Assembly: GCA_002300355.1 (NCBI GenBank) | Contig: NSGV01000003.1 | Coordinates: 124,001-188,000 of the forward strand | Origin: Streptomyces sp. TLI_235 | GTDB taxonomy: Bacteria > Actinomycetota > Actinomycetes > Streptomycetales > Streptomycetaceae | Reading direction: 5' to 3' | Length of the DNA stretch: 64,000 nt | In this document: positions 53,719-62,774 of the stretch, in pieces | Layout: every line of letters starts with the position of its first letter | How positions within the stretch are numbered: the first letter of the stretch is position 1 | Program-made: the position numbers and the translations under genes | Notes under the pieces: generated by a model | Database searches by the model: none | What the model saw: the letters and a program-made list of their open reading frames with translations, nothing else | Told to the model about the DNA's origin: nothing

Positions 53719-55067
53719 CGGTCGTCTCCCGTTCGGGCGCGGGCCGCGGCGCGGACCTGCAGCCGGTAGATACTCAGATAGCCGACCGGACTGGCAACCG
53801 ATCTGACGATGCATTCGCTGCCGGGTCCGTCGGTGGCCACGAGTGTGAGGGCCCGCTGTTCGATCTCGGACTGGACGCGGTCGAGCTCCTCCGCCGCGGA
53901 GACGGGTACGAGCAGGTCGAGCCAGGCGCTCGGTTCTGTGCACGCAGTGCCGAGCCCCGCGAGATCGGCCTCCGAACGGACGAGCGTCGTGTCGCGGCCG
54001 GCTGCTTGCATGAGCTGGTGAGCGGGTAGGACGGCGCCCTCGTCCAGCACGGCGACGACATCGATCGCCTGCGGGTTCTGCTCGATGAGAGAGGTACCTG
54101 GTGCGGTTGCCCCCACCGGGTGGACGGTGGCCGCGGCTTGTGGGAGCGTCAGCTGGACGGCGAGGCTGCCGGGCAGGTTGGTCTCAATGTGCGGCAGTCC
54201 GCCTTCGACCCGACCAACGATGATGGCTCGGGAGCCGACGAGTGCCACCAAGGCCGCCGTCCTCCCGGCCAGAGCGGCGGCGCCCATCAGAGCGGTGGGT
54301 GTGGTCGCGGCAAGTCCCGTCACGGGCAGCCAGCGCATCCGTTTGGCGGGGACGCGGCCTCCGTCGCTGCAGGCGAACCAGCACGAGGCATTGGGCAGGA
54401 TATTGCTGGTCGCCTGCTCGCAACGGTCGACGAGGTCCGCGACGACATCGAGCAGCGCCGCGTTGATCACTGTCGTGGCCTCGCGTTCGAGCAGGCCCAG
54501 GCCGCCCGACTCGTGGGACAGGCACAGACGCAGGTGGGGGAACTCCTCGAGGAGCAAGGCGGCGACCGCCTGCTCGTGATCGGCGCAGGCGCCCGCGCCC
54601 GTGGCGGTGACTGCCAGTGTGGTGAGGCCTTGTGCCTGGGCACTTCGGGCGCATTCACGGGCGCCGTCCAGGTCGAGAGGTGCAAGCTCGGTGCCGAAGA
54701 GGTCGTGACCACCGGTGGCGGTGGCACGCCAGGCGGCCAGGGAGGTGACCAGCGAGGAGGGATGGGCGGCCCGGCCGTGCAGGGCGCGTGGGACGATGCG
54801 CAGTGCGGCGACCCGGCCGGCACCAGGAACGGAGACGGCCTTCGGACTGTACGGCGGTGGGAGGAGGCTGGCTTCCAGGAGGCCGGAGATGTCCCAGGTC
54901 ACCGAGTCGATGGTGCTGTCCGGTGATCCGGCCGGCCGACGGATCAGGGCCGCCAGGGTGTTGTCCCAGGCCTCGGTGGGTGGTGCGGACGAGGTTTCCA
55001 CGACGCGCCGGCCGTCCGTCAGTACCGTGTGTACTTCATCGGTGTTCAGCCGAATCCCGATCCGCAC
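53715..55067 (-). CDS. Short divergent HyuA-like protein
   Basis: The 450-residue protein starts MRIGIRLNTDEVHTVLTDG, aligning with the ATP-binding opening of HyuA proteins but with the GGTxTD core degraded. Middle segments (LCLSHESGGLGLLEREATTVINAAL; CWFACSDGG; LMGAAALAG) echo the HyuA pattern ESG/ER-x-T-x-NA. It is two-thirds the length of true HyuA and has no adjacent HyuB. Such short HyuA-like proteins accompany DUF917 genes; whether this one is catalytic or regulatory is unknown. The GTG at 55067 has GAGAGGGAAC upstream, and the stop is coupled to the DUF917 start. Confidence 0.75.
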   Translation of the reverse strand: MRIGIRLNTDEVHTVLTDGRRVVETSSAPPTEAWDNTLAALIRRPAGSPDSTIDSVTWDISGLLEASLLPPPYSPKAVSVPGAGRVAALRIVPRALHGRAAHPSSLVTSLAAWRATATGGHDLFGTELAPLDLDGARECARSAQAQGLTTLAVTATGAGACADHEQAVAALLLEEFPHLRLCLSHESGGLGLLEREATTVINAALLDVVADLVDRCEQATSNILPNASCWFACSDGGRVPAKRMRWLPVTGLAATTPTALMGAAALAGRTAALVALVGSRAIIVGRVEGGLPHIETNLPGSLAVQLTLPQAAATVHPVGATAPGTSLIEQNPQAIDVVAVLDEGAVLPAHQLMQAAGRDTTLVRSEADLAGLGTACTEPSAWLDLLVPVSAAEELDRVQSEIEQRALTLVATDGPGSECIVRSVASPVGYLSIYRLQVRAAARARTGDDR

Positions 55068-55133
55068 GGGTTCCCTCTCGTCTCGTCGCGCCGGCGAGGC
55101 CGGGGCTGGGTGGGATGTGGGGGGTGGGCCCGA

Positions 55134-56135
55134 TCAGATCGGGCGTCGAAGCGCGTGGTCGGTGCTGACCGCCACGAGGATCAGCAGGCCCTGGACGATC
55201 TGCTCGTAGGTGGTGTCCCAGCCCAGGAGGTTGAAGCCGTTGCCGATCAGGGTGAGGACCGCCACCCCGGCGAGGGCGCGCCAGATCGCGCCGTCCCCAC
55301 CGAGAACGCTGGTCCCGCCGATGACGGCGGCGGCAATGGCGGTGAGCTCCAGCAGGGGTGCCATACCCGCCTGGGCCGAGCCACCCTGCGCCGCCATCAC
55401 GATGCCTGCCAGGGCCGCGCAGCCACCGCTGAGGGCGAGCACGGCTGTGCGCACCAGGCCGACTCGCACCCCGGACAGTCTGGCTGCCTCGGCGTTGCCG
55501 CCGACGGCGTAGAGGCGGCGGCCGAAGACGGTTCCGGCGAGCAGCAGCCAACAGACCGCGGCAACAGTCAGGAACACCAGTGCTGCGGCGGTCACGTTGC
55601 CGGGTGCGAGCGGACCTGCGAGGTTTCGGAAGGCGGCCGACTGTCCTGCCAGCGGGTAGACGATGGCGCCGCCTGTGGCAATCAGGGCCAGGCCGCGGTG
55701 GACGATGCTGAGTGCGAGGGTGCCGATGAAGGAGTGCACACGGACCCGGGCAATGATCAGCCCGTTGAGGGCTCCGATCAGCACGCCTGCGGCCAAGCCT
55801 GCGAGTACGCCCGCGGGCACGCCGAGGGCTCCAGTGGTGGCGACACAGACCACGGCGGACAGCGCGAGGACGGCACTCATCGACAGGTCGAACACGCCGG
55901 CGACCAGACACAGCGTGGCACCGCAGGCAAGCAGGCCGGGCACGGCGGCCTGATCGAGGAGGTTGGCCAGGTTCGCGCCGGTGAAGAACGTGTCGGTGGA
56001 CAGCGACAGGGCGGCGGCCAGGGCGATCACCACCAGGACGATGCCGTGGTCACGGATCCGGGTACGGCGCTGTCCAAACGCTGTCCGCCGCTGGGATGCG
56101 GGGACGGTTTCGGCACTGCCGGCGGGGCTCAGCAT
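55134..56135 (-). CDS. CUT2-family ABC transporter permease
   Basis: The 333-residue BPD_transp_2 protein has about nine to ten helices and the motifs VAGVFDLSMSAVLALSAVV and IGGTSVLGGDGAIWRALAG. Its ATG at 56135 lies inside the end of the ATPase gene (7-base overlap). It forms the channel of the importer encoded by the next two upstream genes. The substrate is probably related to the hydantoin or purine-type compound handled by the operon, by context only. Confidence 0.9.
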   Translation of the reverse strand: MLSPAGSAETVPASQRRTAFGQRRTRIRDHGIVLVVIALAAALSLSTDTFFTGANLANLLDQAAVPGLLACGATLCLVAGVFDLSMSAVLALSAVVCVATTGALGVPAGVLAGLAAGVLIGALNGLIIARVRVHSFIGTLALSIVHRGLALIATGGAIVYPLAGQSAAFRNLAGPLAPGNVTAAALVFLTVAAVCWLLLAGTVFGRRLYAVGGNAEAARLSGVRVGLVRTAVLALSGGCAALAGIVMAAQGGSAQAGMAPLLELTAIAAAVIGGTSVLGGDGAIWRALAGVAVLTLIGNGFNLLGWDTTYEQIVQGLLILVAVSTDHALRRPI

Positions 56136-57715
56136 GGTGTTCCTGTCGTGTCCGCATCGGTGTGGACGAGGAACTGCAGATGTTCCCGGTCCTGGTTCGC
56201 CAGCGGCATCTCCGAGGCGATCACGCCGTCTCGCATGACCAAGATCCTGTGGGACAGGACGAGGAGTTCGTCCAGGTCCGAGGAGGACAGCAGCACTGCT
56301 GCTCCGGCCTGGGCAAGTGATGCCAACAGATGGTGGATCCTTCCTCTGGCCTCGATGTCGACGCCCCGGGTCGGCTCGTCGACCAGCAGAACCGCGGGGG
56401 CGGACAGCAGCCACTTCCCGAAGAGGACCTTCTGCTGGTTGCCACCCGAGAGCGCCCACAGCGGACGGCCGGGGGCCGTGGCGGGGAGGGACAGGGCTGT
56501 AGCAACGTCCGAAGCTGCGGCCTGTTCGCTGCGCCGGTTCAGCAGACCGGCGCGCTGGCGGGCGCGGAGCGTGGGCAGGGCGAGGTTTTCGCGGGCGGAA
56601 CGGACTGCGACCAGGCCTTCCTCCACCCTGGACTGCGGCAGAAAGGCCATCCCGGCACGTATCGCATGGTGCGGTGAGCCGGGTCGCACCGTGCGGCCGG
56701 AGACGAGCACCGTTCCTGCTTCACGACCGTCGGCTCCGAAGGCCGCGCGCAGCAGCCGGGTGCGCCCGCTGCCGAGCCGGCCGGCAAGGCCGAGGATCTC
56801 CCCGGCGCGGACCTGGAGGTCGATCGTGCCTGCCGCGCCGACGGGCCGCACGGCGCGCAATTCCATGGCCACAGACGTGTGCGTGGGAAACGGCGCGGGC
56901 CGCCGACACGGGCCCGGGGCGGGGTGGCCCGCGAGGTGCCTGGTCAGGGTGTGCGGGGTCTGCCTGTCGACGGGATCGGTGAGGATGTGGCGGCCGTCTC
57001 GCAGGACGGTGATCAGGTCGCAGCCGTCGAAGACGTCGTCGAGTCGGTGGGTTGTGAGTACGACCGCCACGCCCTCGTCGGCGAGTCTTCGGGTCAGGTC
57101 GAGCAGCTGCCAGCGCTCTGCGGCACCGAGGAGGGCTGTCGGTTCGTCCATGAGCAGGACCCGGGCGCCGCCTGCCAGGGCGCGCAGGATCTCCACGCGC
57201 TGTCGGTCGGCGAGAGGAAGGCTGTCGGTCCTGGCGGCGGGGTCGATGTCGAATCCGGCCAGTTCCAGTAACCGCTCGAGGCGCCGCCGGTCCTGACGGG
57301 GTGATCGGATGCCTGCGCGGTGAGCCCAGCGGCCGAGTAGGACATTGTCCTGGACGCTCAACGGTGCTGCCAGTAGGGGTTCTTGGTGGATCAGTGCGAT
57401 TCGGTGACGCAGTGCTTCACGGGGGCGGCCGGCGGCCAGTTCCTCACCGTCGAGCACGAGGCGGCCTGCGTCGGGTGCCAACTCTCCTGCGAGGATGCGC
57501 AGGAGAGTGCTCTTGCCCGCGCCGTTGCCACCGACCAGGCCGTGGACCTGGCCGCCGTGCAGGGTGAGGGAGATGCCGTGGAGGGCGGTCACCGGACCGT
57601 AGCGCTTGCGGACTGCTTCCACGCGGAGCTCGGCTCCGGAATGCGGGGGGCACCGCCCGGGGACAGGGCACGTTCCGTCCCCGGGCGGCGTGTGTACCGG
57701 TTCGGACGGTGTCAC
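56129..57715 (-). CDS. RbsA-type tandem ABC ATPase
   Basis: The 528-residue protein holds two ABC domains. The first has Walker A GGNGAGKST and Walker B VLLMDEPTALLG, but its signature is degenerate (LPLADRQRVEI). The second has a degenerate Walker A (GRLGSGRTR), normal signature LSGGNQQKV and Walker B VLLVDEPTRGVD. This is the usual arrangement of RbsA/MglA proteins of CUT2 importers. The GTG at 57715 overlaps the stop of the binding-protein gene (GTGA). Confidence 0.92.
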   Translation of the reverse strand: MTPSEPVHTPPGDGTCPVPGRCPPHSGAELRVEAVRKRYGPVTALHGISLTLHGGQVHGLVGGNGAGKSTLLRILAGELAPDAGRLVLDGEELAAGRPREALRHRIALIHQEPLLAAPLSVQDNVLLGRWAHRAGIRSPRQDRRRLERLLELAGFDIDPAARTDSLPLADRQRVEILRALAGGARVLLMDEPTALLGAAERWQLLDLTRRLADEGVAVVLTTHRLDDVFDGCDLITVLRDGRHILTDPVDRQTPHTLTRHLAGHPAPGPCRRPAPFPTHTSVAMELRAVRPVGAAGTIDLQVRAGEILGLAGRLGSGRTRLLRAAFGADGREAGTVLVSGRTVRPGSPHHAIRAGMAFLPQSRVEEGLVAVRSARENLALPTLRARQRAGLLNRRSEQAAASDVATALSLPATAPGRPLWALSGGNQQKVLFGKWLLSAPAVLLVDEPTRGVDIEARGRIHHLLASLAQAGAAVLLSSSDLDELLVLSHRILVMRDGVIASEMPLANQDREHLQFLVHTDADTTGTPC

Positions 57716-58716
57716 TCGTCGTACTCGCCCGTGACGTCCTTGAGCGTGTCCGCAGTTCCGACGGCTCCGGGTAGGCCCAGGTCGGTGGCCTTGTTGGACG
57801 GGTTGACCGGCTTGCCCAGGGCCTTGTCGAGTCCGAGCTGGGCGGCCTTTGCGCCCAGCGTTGCCGGCGGGAGGTAGTAGGCGGCGAACCACTGGTTGTG
57901 CTTCACGGCATTCACCGCCTGCCGGGAGGCGCCGTTGCCGATGAAGGAGATCGGCTTGCCGGACGTCACGCTCTGCGCGCCGGCAATCGCCTGCGAGGAA
58001 CCGATCACCACGTCCAGGTCCGGGTGGGCAAGAAGTACGTCCTGCATCGCCTTGCGCCCGCTCTGCTGCGTGTAGCCTCCTTCCGCCTCGGCCGCCAGTT
58101 GGACGTCGGGACCGGCCGCCTTGAGCGCCGCTTCGACGGCCTTGGTGCGCGCGTTGTCCAGCGGTAGGGCGGTCATGCCAGCGAGGTAGGCCACCTTGCA
58201 GGGGTGCGTGTTCTTGGCCCGGCAGGCCCGGACGCCGAGTTCTCCGAGTGTCCGACCGTTGTCGGTGGGCACGTCGATGAGCGTGATGGAGCCGGGTACC
58301 TGCGGGTCCGCGGTGTCGTAGCGGCTGCCGACGGGGGTGAACTCGGCGACCACGGGGATCCCGGCTGCAAGGGCACTGGTCACGGCCGGAAGTACCACGG
58401 TGCCGTCATTGGCCTGCACGATGAAGATGTCGTACCTCTTGGAGGTGACGGCGTCCTGGATCTGCCGGGCCTGCTTCTGTGCGTCGAAGCCACCGTCGAT
58501 GAACTCGGCTGTGGCACCGTGACTTTGCGCATACTGGTCGATGCCGGTGAAGGTTGCGGCCGCGAACGAGTTGGCCTTGGCGAACCCGAAGAACGCGATG
58601 TGTTTGGACGAGCGGGAGGAGTCCTTGGCGGTCGGCGCCTTCGTCGCGCAGCCCGTTCCCGTCGTGGCCAGCAGCAGTGCCCCTGCCGCGGCCGCCGCTG
58701 TCCTTCGTCTCACCAT
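57712..58716 (-). CDS. ABC transporter substrate-binding lipoprotein
   Basis: The 334-residue protein has an Arg-rich start, hydrophobic core and lipobox (TTGTGCATK) for lipid attachment. The mature part is a Peripla_BP_4 fold (FFGFAKANSFAAATFTGIDQYA; DIFIVQANDGTVVLPAV). The ATG at 58716 has GGAGGAA upstream. It is first in the minus-strand operon 58716 to 51062, so its own upstream region should hold the operon promoter. The ligand is unknown. Confidence 0.92.
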   Translation of the reverse strand: MVRRRTAAAAAGALLLATTGTGCATKAPTAKDSSRSSKHIAFFGFAKANSFAAATFTGIDQYAQSHGATAEFIDGGFDAQKQARQIQDAVTSKRYDIFIVQANDGTVVLPAVTSALAAGIPVVAEFTPVGSRYDTADPQVPGSITLIDVPTDNGRTLGELGVRACRAKNTHPCKVAYLAGMTALPLDNARTKAVEAALKAAGPDVQLAAEAEGGYTQQSGRKAMQDVLLAHPDLDVVIGSSQAIAGAQSVTSGKPISFIGNGASRQAVNAVKHNQWFAAYYLPPATLGAKAAQLGLDKALGKPVNPSNKATDLGLPGAVGTADTLKDVTGEYDE

Positions 58717-59321
58717 GCGTTCCTCCGATCCTTGAAGTGATATCGGCGACGACGCGCCGAGGGACGCGGAGCGCACGTCGCCGATGCGCCGCCCCGGGAT
58801 GTCAGGGCCAGAACGTGGTGCCTTCGTGAGGCGCCTGCGACCGCCGTGGATTGCGTCGGAGTGTGCGGGCGATGATGGGGTAGGAGCGAACGCCCCGCGT
58901 CTGCTCGAGAACCTATCGTTCGACAAGCCGGGTGACGTGGGCCCACGGACTCAATGTCGGTTCCCTCTAGGAGCAGTGACGGCAGGTCAACGCATTGGGC
59001 CCGTCGCCCGGTTCTTGGGTCGGACGATCCGCGGGTGGACGGACCGCAGTGCCGGGCCGGCGCCGGTGGCAAGCATGGGGCGTGTGCTGGTGACACAGTC
59101 CTGGCGCAACGGGATGTGCAACCGGCCCAGGGGCGCGCCCGACGACCGGGCTAGCGTGCTGCAAGTACTCACCACTCGCCACGTGGGCTCTCGGTGCAGC
59201 GGCCTCGCCGCGCCTCGGTCCGGGCACAGCAGAGTTGTGGAAGGCCTTGCGGCGTGTGACGGCCCGGCATCGGGACCCCGCCGGCAGTCGGCCTCAGAAA
59301 CCAGGAACAGGGAGAACGGAT
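58717..59321. other. Divergent intergenic region
   Basis: About 600 bases separate the divergent ABC operon and the RsbW-like gene. Both promoters must lie here, but no consensus box was convincing and no gene is supported. The frames are Arg-rich shadows. Confidence 0.45.
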
Positions 59322-59801
59322 ATGCCTGTCGCGGCCCTTCACCCCAGGGCGCACGAAGCGCCGCAGCCATGGTGCTGCCGGAGCGCCACCAGTCGTTGCG
59401 TTCCGGCGCAGGGGGCTCACCGTGTTCTGTTCCCGCCGCGCCCCCGGGAGGCGGGCCGGGTCCGCCGCTACCTGCGCAGCTGCGTCGCCGCCTCGACGCA
59501 GGCCGCCAGGCTGCCGCTGGACGAGGCCGAACTGGTCGTCACCGAGATGTTCAGCAACGCGGTCAACCATGCCGACCACGCCGAGTCGCCACTGCTCGTT
59601 GCCGTGAACGAGTGGGGCTGCGTGCTGCGCCTGGAGGTTCACGATCCGGATCCCTACATGGGTGCCTGCTCTCGTCGGGGCGATCTGGCCCTCTCGGGCA
59701 GGGGGTTGCTGCTGATCGCATCGCTGTCGCGGTCCTGGGGGGTGCTTCCGTCAGGACAGGGAAAACTTGTCTACGCCGAGATAGCTGTTGGCCACTCATG
59801 A
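59322..59801 (+). CDS. RsbW-like ATP-binding protein (anti-sigma-factor kinase type)
   Basis: The ATG at 59322 follows GGGAGAACGGAT; the product has 159 residues. After a 40-residue Cys/His-containing head comes a HATPase_c_2 domain with N-box TEMFSNAVNHADHAE, a HDPDPY segment and GRGLLLIASLS. Earlier in-frame starts lack a ribosome site. A STAS protein gene lies 700 bases downstream on the same strand and could be its partner or target. The head has the C-x4-C spacing C-CRSATSRC, which might bind metal, but this is uncertain. Confidence 0.85.
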   Translation: MPVAALHPRAHEAPQPWCCRSATSRCVPAQGAHRVLFPPRPREAGRVRRYLRSCVAASTQAARLPLDEAELVVTEMFSNAVNHADHAESPLLVAVNEWGCVLRLEVHDPDPYMGACSRRGDLALSGRGLLLIASLSRSWGVLPSGQGKLVYAEIAVGHS

Positions 59802-59968
59802 CAGATCCCGGCCCGGTGGACGGTCCGTCAGTTTAGGCTGCTTCAAGAACGGGTGACGGCTCACGGTTCTCCTTCCGGCCGTCAAGTCGGCGGACCGGGT
59901 CGGGCCCGGCTCCATGGGCCCTGAGGCTCAATTTCCCTTTCATTTCGGGCAGTTCGACAGTTCTCTGG

Positions 59969-59996
59969 TTGACACCCCTGCTCAGCTGATCACAAT
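59969..59996 (+). promoter_or_regulatory. Candidate promoter in the STAS upstream region
   Basis: A perfect TTGACA (59969-59974) is followed after 16 bases by CACAAT (59991-59996), close to the vegetative consensus. Transcription would start near 60003, well upstream of the STAS gene. Confidence 0.5.
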
Positions 59997-60002
59997 CGGT
60001 GC

Positions 60003-60189
60003 GTGGCCGGACCCCAGCCTGGCCACGCGTTGCCTCCGTTCCATGGACCGTGGGATCCGCCCGCTGCAGCCGGCGGCGGCCTGCGCGGTCCATGCCGCAC
60101 ACCCCGGGACACGTCGGCGGTGCGCTCGGAGCTGCGCTTGCAAAGGGTTGCCGTGCACCCCGCCTACGCATCGGGCGGGGTGCACGGCA
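60003..60189 (+). ncRNA. Candidate small RNA or long 5' leader
   Basis: The stretch from the predicted start near 60003 to the end of a very strong hairpin at 60189 forms a self-contained unit of about 187 nt with promoter and terminator and no supported coding sequence. It could be a trans-acting small RNA or an attenuated leader of the STAS gene 300 bases downstream. No known RNA family is recognised. Confidence 0.3.
60149..60189 (+). terminator. Strong 16-bp hairpin
   Basis: A perfect 16-bp stem (60149-60164 with 60174-60189) has a nine-base loop TACGCATCG. No U-tract follows. It ends either the RsbW-like transcript or the candidate small RNA. Confidence 0.7.
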
Positions 60190-60495
60190 TGTCAGTACCC
60201 ACTGAACCTGCTGCAGGAGAGGGACTTGCTTGAACACGTATCGAAGACGCGCGACCCGCACGGTCTGCGGGTCCGGGCCCGCACGCACATCTTCGGCAGC
60301 CGACGCCCATTCGGCAGACAGGCCGTAGGCGGTCCGGCGACCCTCTGCTCGGGCTCCCGACCACCGGCTTTGCGGCCCGCCCGATCCGCCGGCGGATCCC
60401 AAGCACGGACGCAGCCTCGGTCGCGCCGAACCCCTCAGGACCAGGGCTCGGCCTGAGTCTGCAGCTCTCAATCTACTGATGGAAGGGCCACATCC

Positions 60496-60966
60496 ATGGC
60501 CGAACTGGGACGGCGCGGCCGTGGCCGCCGCCCCGTGTCGATTCACCTCTCCTCCCGCGGCGGACCGACGGGAGTAGTTGTCCAACAGCATCCGGCGCGG
60601 CCGCACCCAGGCGTCGCCGCCGACCCCGATGTGGGTACGGCGTCCGCTCCGTTACTGACGACCTGGTCCCTGCGAGGCGACGGCTCGGCGAGAATCAGGC
60701 TCGCAGGCGAACTCGATCTGGCCACTGTCGCAGGAGTGGACCGGGCGGTCGCCGACTGCCTGGCCCATCGGCCGAGCGCGCTGGACATCGACGTCTCCGC
60801 CCTCACCTTCTGCGATGTCCTCGGCGTCCACGCCTTTCTGCGCGCCAGGCGCGCCACCCTCGCGGCCCGCGCGGCGTTCCGCCTGTCCCGGCCTCGCAGC
60901 CAGCTGATGCGCCTCCTCACCGCCGCCCACGCCACTGAGCTGATCGACGCGACCGTCAACGGGTGA
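60496..60966 (+). CDS. STAS-domain protein (anti-anti-sigma factor type)
   Basis: The 156-residue protein has a 50-residue basic/Pro-rich head and a STAS domain: ARIRLAGELDLATVAGVDRAV, then ALDIDVSALTFCDVLGVHAFL and RLSRPRSQLMRLL. Where typical antagonists have the phosphorylatable DSSG, this one reads DVLG, so regulation by phosphorylation at the usual serine is unlikely. The ATG follows GGAAGG. A hairpin terminator lies 35 bases past the stop. It may antagonise, or be bound by, the RsbW-like ATPase encoded upstream. Confidence 0.85.
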   Translation: MAELGRRGRGRRPVSIHLSSRGGPTGVVVQQHPARPHPGVAADPDVGTASAPLLTTWSLRGDGSARIRLAGELDLATVAGVDRAVADCLAHRPSALDIDVSALTFCDVLGVHAFLRARRATLAARAAFRLSRPRSQLMRLLTAAHATELIDATVNG

Positions 60967-61001
60967 CAGTGCCTGAGGAAGCTGCCCGTGCCTGGCCTCC
61001 C

Positions 61002-61026
61002 AACCTCCCCATTTTCTGGGGAGGTT
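61002..61026 (+). terminator. Terminator after the STAS gene
   Basis: A perfect 9-bp stem AACCTCCCC / GGGGAGGTT encloses the loop ATTTTCT. The remaining gap to the conservon (61027-61307) holds no supported gene and should contain the conservon promoter. Confidence 0.65.
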
Positions 61027-61307
61027 TGGTGCAGTTGATCCTGATTTGGGCATCCGGATACGAACCGAGATATGATCCGAACGCGACAGCGCTTCACGGC
61101 AGTTGATCCATATCTCGACCGTGAACAGGAGCGCGACGGGGCACGTCCAGTGCCCGCTGCGCCTCACCGCCCGGTGCCCCGCGCCGCGGCCGGCGGGCGC
61201 ACACCGCCCCTCACAGCACCTCTTCTGCCGCCTGCACCTACCGCGGGCGGGCCGAGCGTGCCGCCCAGTCGCATTCCCAACAACCCTTCACCTGTTCGAG
61301 GATGTCG

Positions 61308-62774
61308 ATGCTCGGTCGTGGCAGATCTCCGTCCGGACCCGGACGCGCCGTTTCCACCGTGGGCTGGGCGTTGCCGCCTGCCGTCCTGGCCGCATGCACA
61401 GCGGCTGCCACGTCGGTGGTGTCCGAGGCGGCCCGCCTCCCGCTCGGCCTCAGCGGCGGGGCCGCGACCGCGGCGGTGGCGCTCGTGTCGGCCGAAACCG
61501 TCCGCAGGGGCCGCGCGCTGGCCCTCGCCCGCGCGCACAGCGCAGCTCAGGAATCCAGTTTCTCCCAGCGACTGGCACTGCACCGCAGCGCGGCTCTGAG
61601 CCTGGCCCGGGTCCTGCTGCCCCAGGCCGTGGCACGGCTCCAGCAGGGCTACCCCGCCGAGGAGGTGCTCCATCGTGCCGCCTACCCGGCCGGGCTCGAC
61701 CCGGAGTTCAAAGCCGCCCAGGAGGCGGTGCTTCGGCTGGTGGTTGAGGCTGTGCAGGCCGAGGAGGAGCTCCGGGACTCTGCCCAGCGGGCGTTTGTGA
61801 ACGTCGCCCGCCGAGTCCAGGCGATCGTCCATCAACAGGCCAGCGACGTGCGGGAGATGGAGGACCGGCACGGCGAGGACAACGAGGTGTTCGCCGACCT
61901 GCTTCACCTCGACCACGGCACCGCGCTGATCGGCCGGCTGGCGGACAGCATCGCCGTCCTGGGCGGCGCCCGGCCCGGACGTCAGTGGCCGCAGGACCTC
62001 GCACTGTTCAGTGTTCTGCGCGGCGCCATGTCGCGCATTCTCTACTACCGCAGGGTGGATCTGCATTCCGTGGTGGATCTGGCCGTGGTGGGGGCTGCGG
62101 TCGAGCCGCTCATCCACGCCCTCGCGGAGTTGTTGGACAACGCCACCCGGTACTCGCCGCCCCAGACGCGTGTGCACCTGACCGCGGTGGAGGTGCAGTC
62201 CGGTGTGGCCATCGAGATCGAGGACGGCGGTGTCGGTCTGAGTGACGAGGCCGGGGCCAGGGCCGAACAGGTCCTCTCCGATGCCTCGCTCGGCCTGGAC
62301 CTCAACGACCTGGGGGAGAGTCCCCGGCTTGGCCTGTCCGTGGTCGGCCGCCTCGCTCAGACAAATGGATTCCAGGTATCGCTCAGACCCTCTGCATATG
62401 GAGGTGTTCGGGCTGTGGTCATCATCCCCCAAGAACTCGTCACGGCAACCCCGGCGTCCGCCTCGATCCTGTCGCCCGAACCCGTCCCGCAGCCGCTGCC
62501 GATGCGCTCTGCGCCCGCTCGGCCCGCAGCCCCGGCGGCGCCGCACCAGGCTGCCGTCGAACGCAACGAGCGCGGTCTGCCGCAGCGTCGGCGCCGCACC
62601 AGTGCGGCGCCGACACTCCACGACATGGAGGCCACGCCGGCGGCGGCCGCTCCCCCGGTCCAACCGGGCCTGTGGCTGAGCGACTTCCTCCACGGTGGCG
62701 CGATCGACGGAACCGCGCCGACGGCTTCTTTCGGCAACCACGACGAACTGTCAGGCAAGGGTGGACACGGATGA
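61308..62774 (+). CDS. cvnA: Conservon sensor-kinase-like protein CvnA
   Basis: The ATG at 61308 is preferred because GAGG (61298-61301) lies six bases upstream; an ATG at 61302 abuts that site. The product has 488 residues: a short hydrophobic N-terminus (two helices to about 50), a helical middle, and a HATPase domain with N-box LAELLDNATRYSPP, EDGGVGLSDEAG and LGLSVVGRLAQTNG. A Pro/Ala-rich tail follows. No conserved phospho-His motif is obvious, as is usual for CvnA. Conservons form membrane complexes likened to eukaryotic G-protein receptors. Its stop overlaps cvnB (ATGA). Confidence 0.9.
   Translation: MLGRGRSPSGPGRAVSTVGWALPPAVLAACTAAATSVVSEAARLPLGLSGGAATAAVALVSAETVRRGRALALARAHSAAQESSFSQRLALHRSAALSLARVLLPQAVARLQQGYPAEEVLHRAAYPAGLDPEFKAAQEAVLRLVVEAVQAEEELRDSAQRAFVNVARRVQAIVHQQASDVREMEDRHGEDNEVFADLLHLDHGTALIGRLADSIAVLGGARPGRQWPQDLALFSVLRGAMSRILYYRRVDLHSVVDLAVVGAAVEPLIHALAELLDNATRYSPPQTRVHLTAVEVQSGVAIEIEDGGVGLSDEAGARAEQVLSDASLGLDLNDLGESPRLGLSVVGRLAQTNGFQVSLRPSAYGGVRAVVIIPQELVTATPASASILSPEPVPQPLPMRSAPARPAAPAAPHQAAVERNERGLPQRRRRTSAAPTLHDMEATPAAAAPPVQPGLWLSDFLHGGAIDGTAPTASFGNHDELSGKGGHG

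Noticed and set aside
59833..60606. 257-codon minus-strand frame in the STAS upstream region
   Set aside because: Biased composition without motifs; it spans a strong hairpin and part of the STAS gene.
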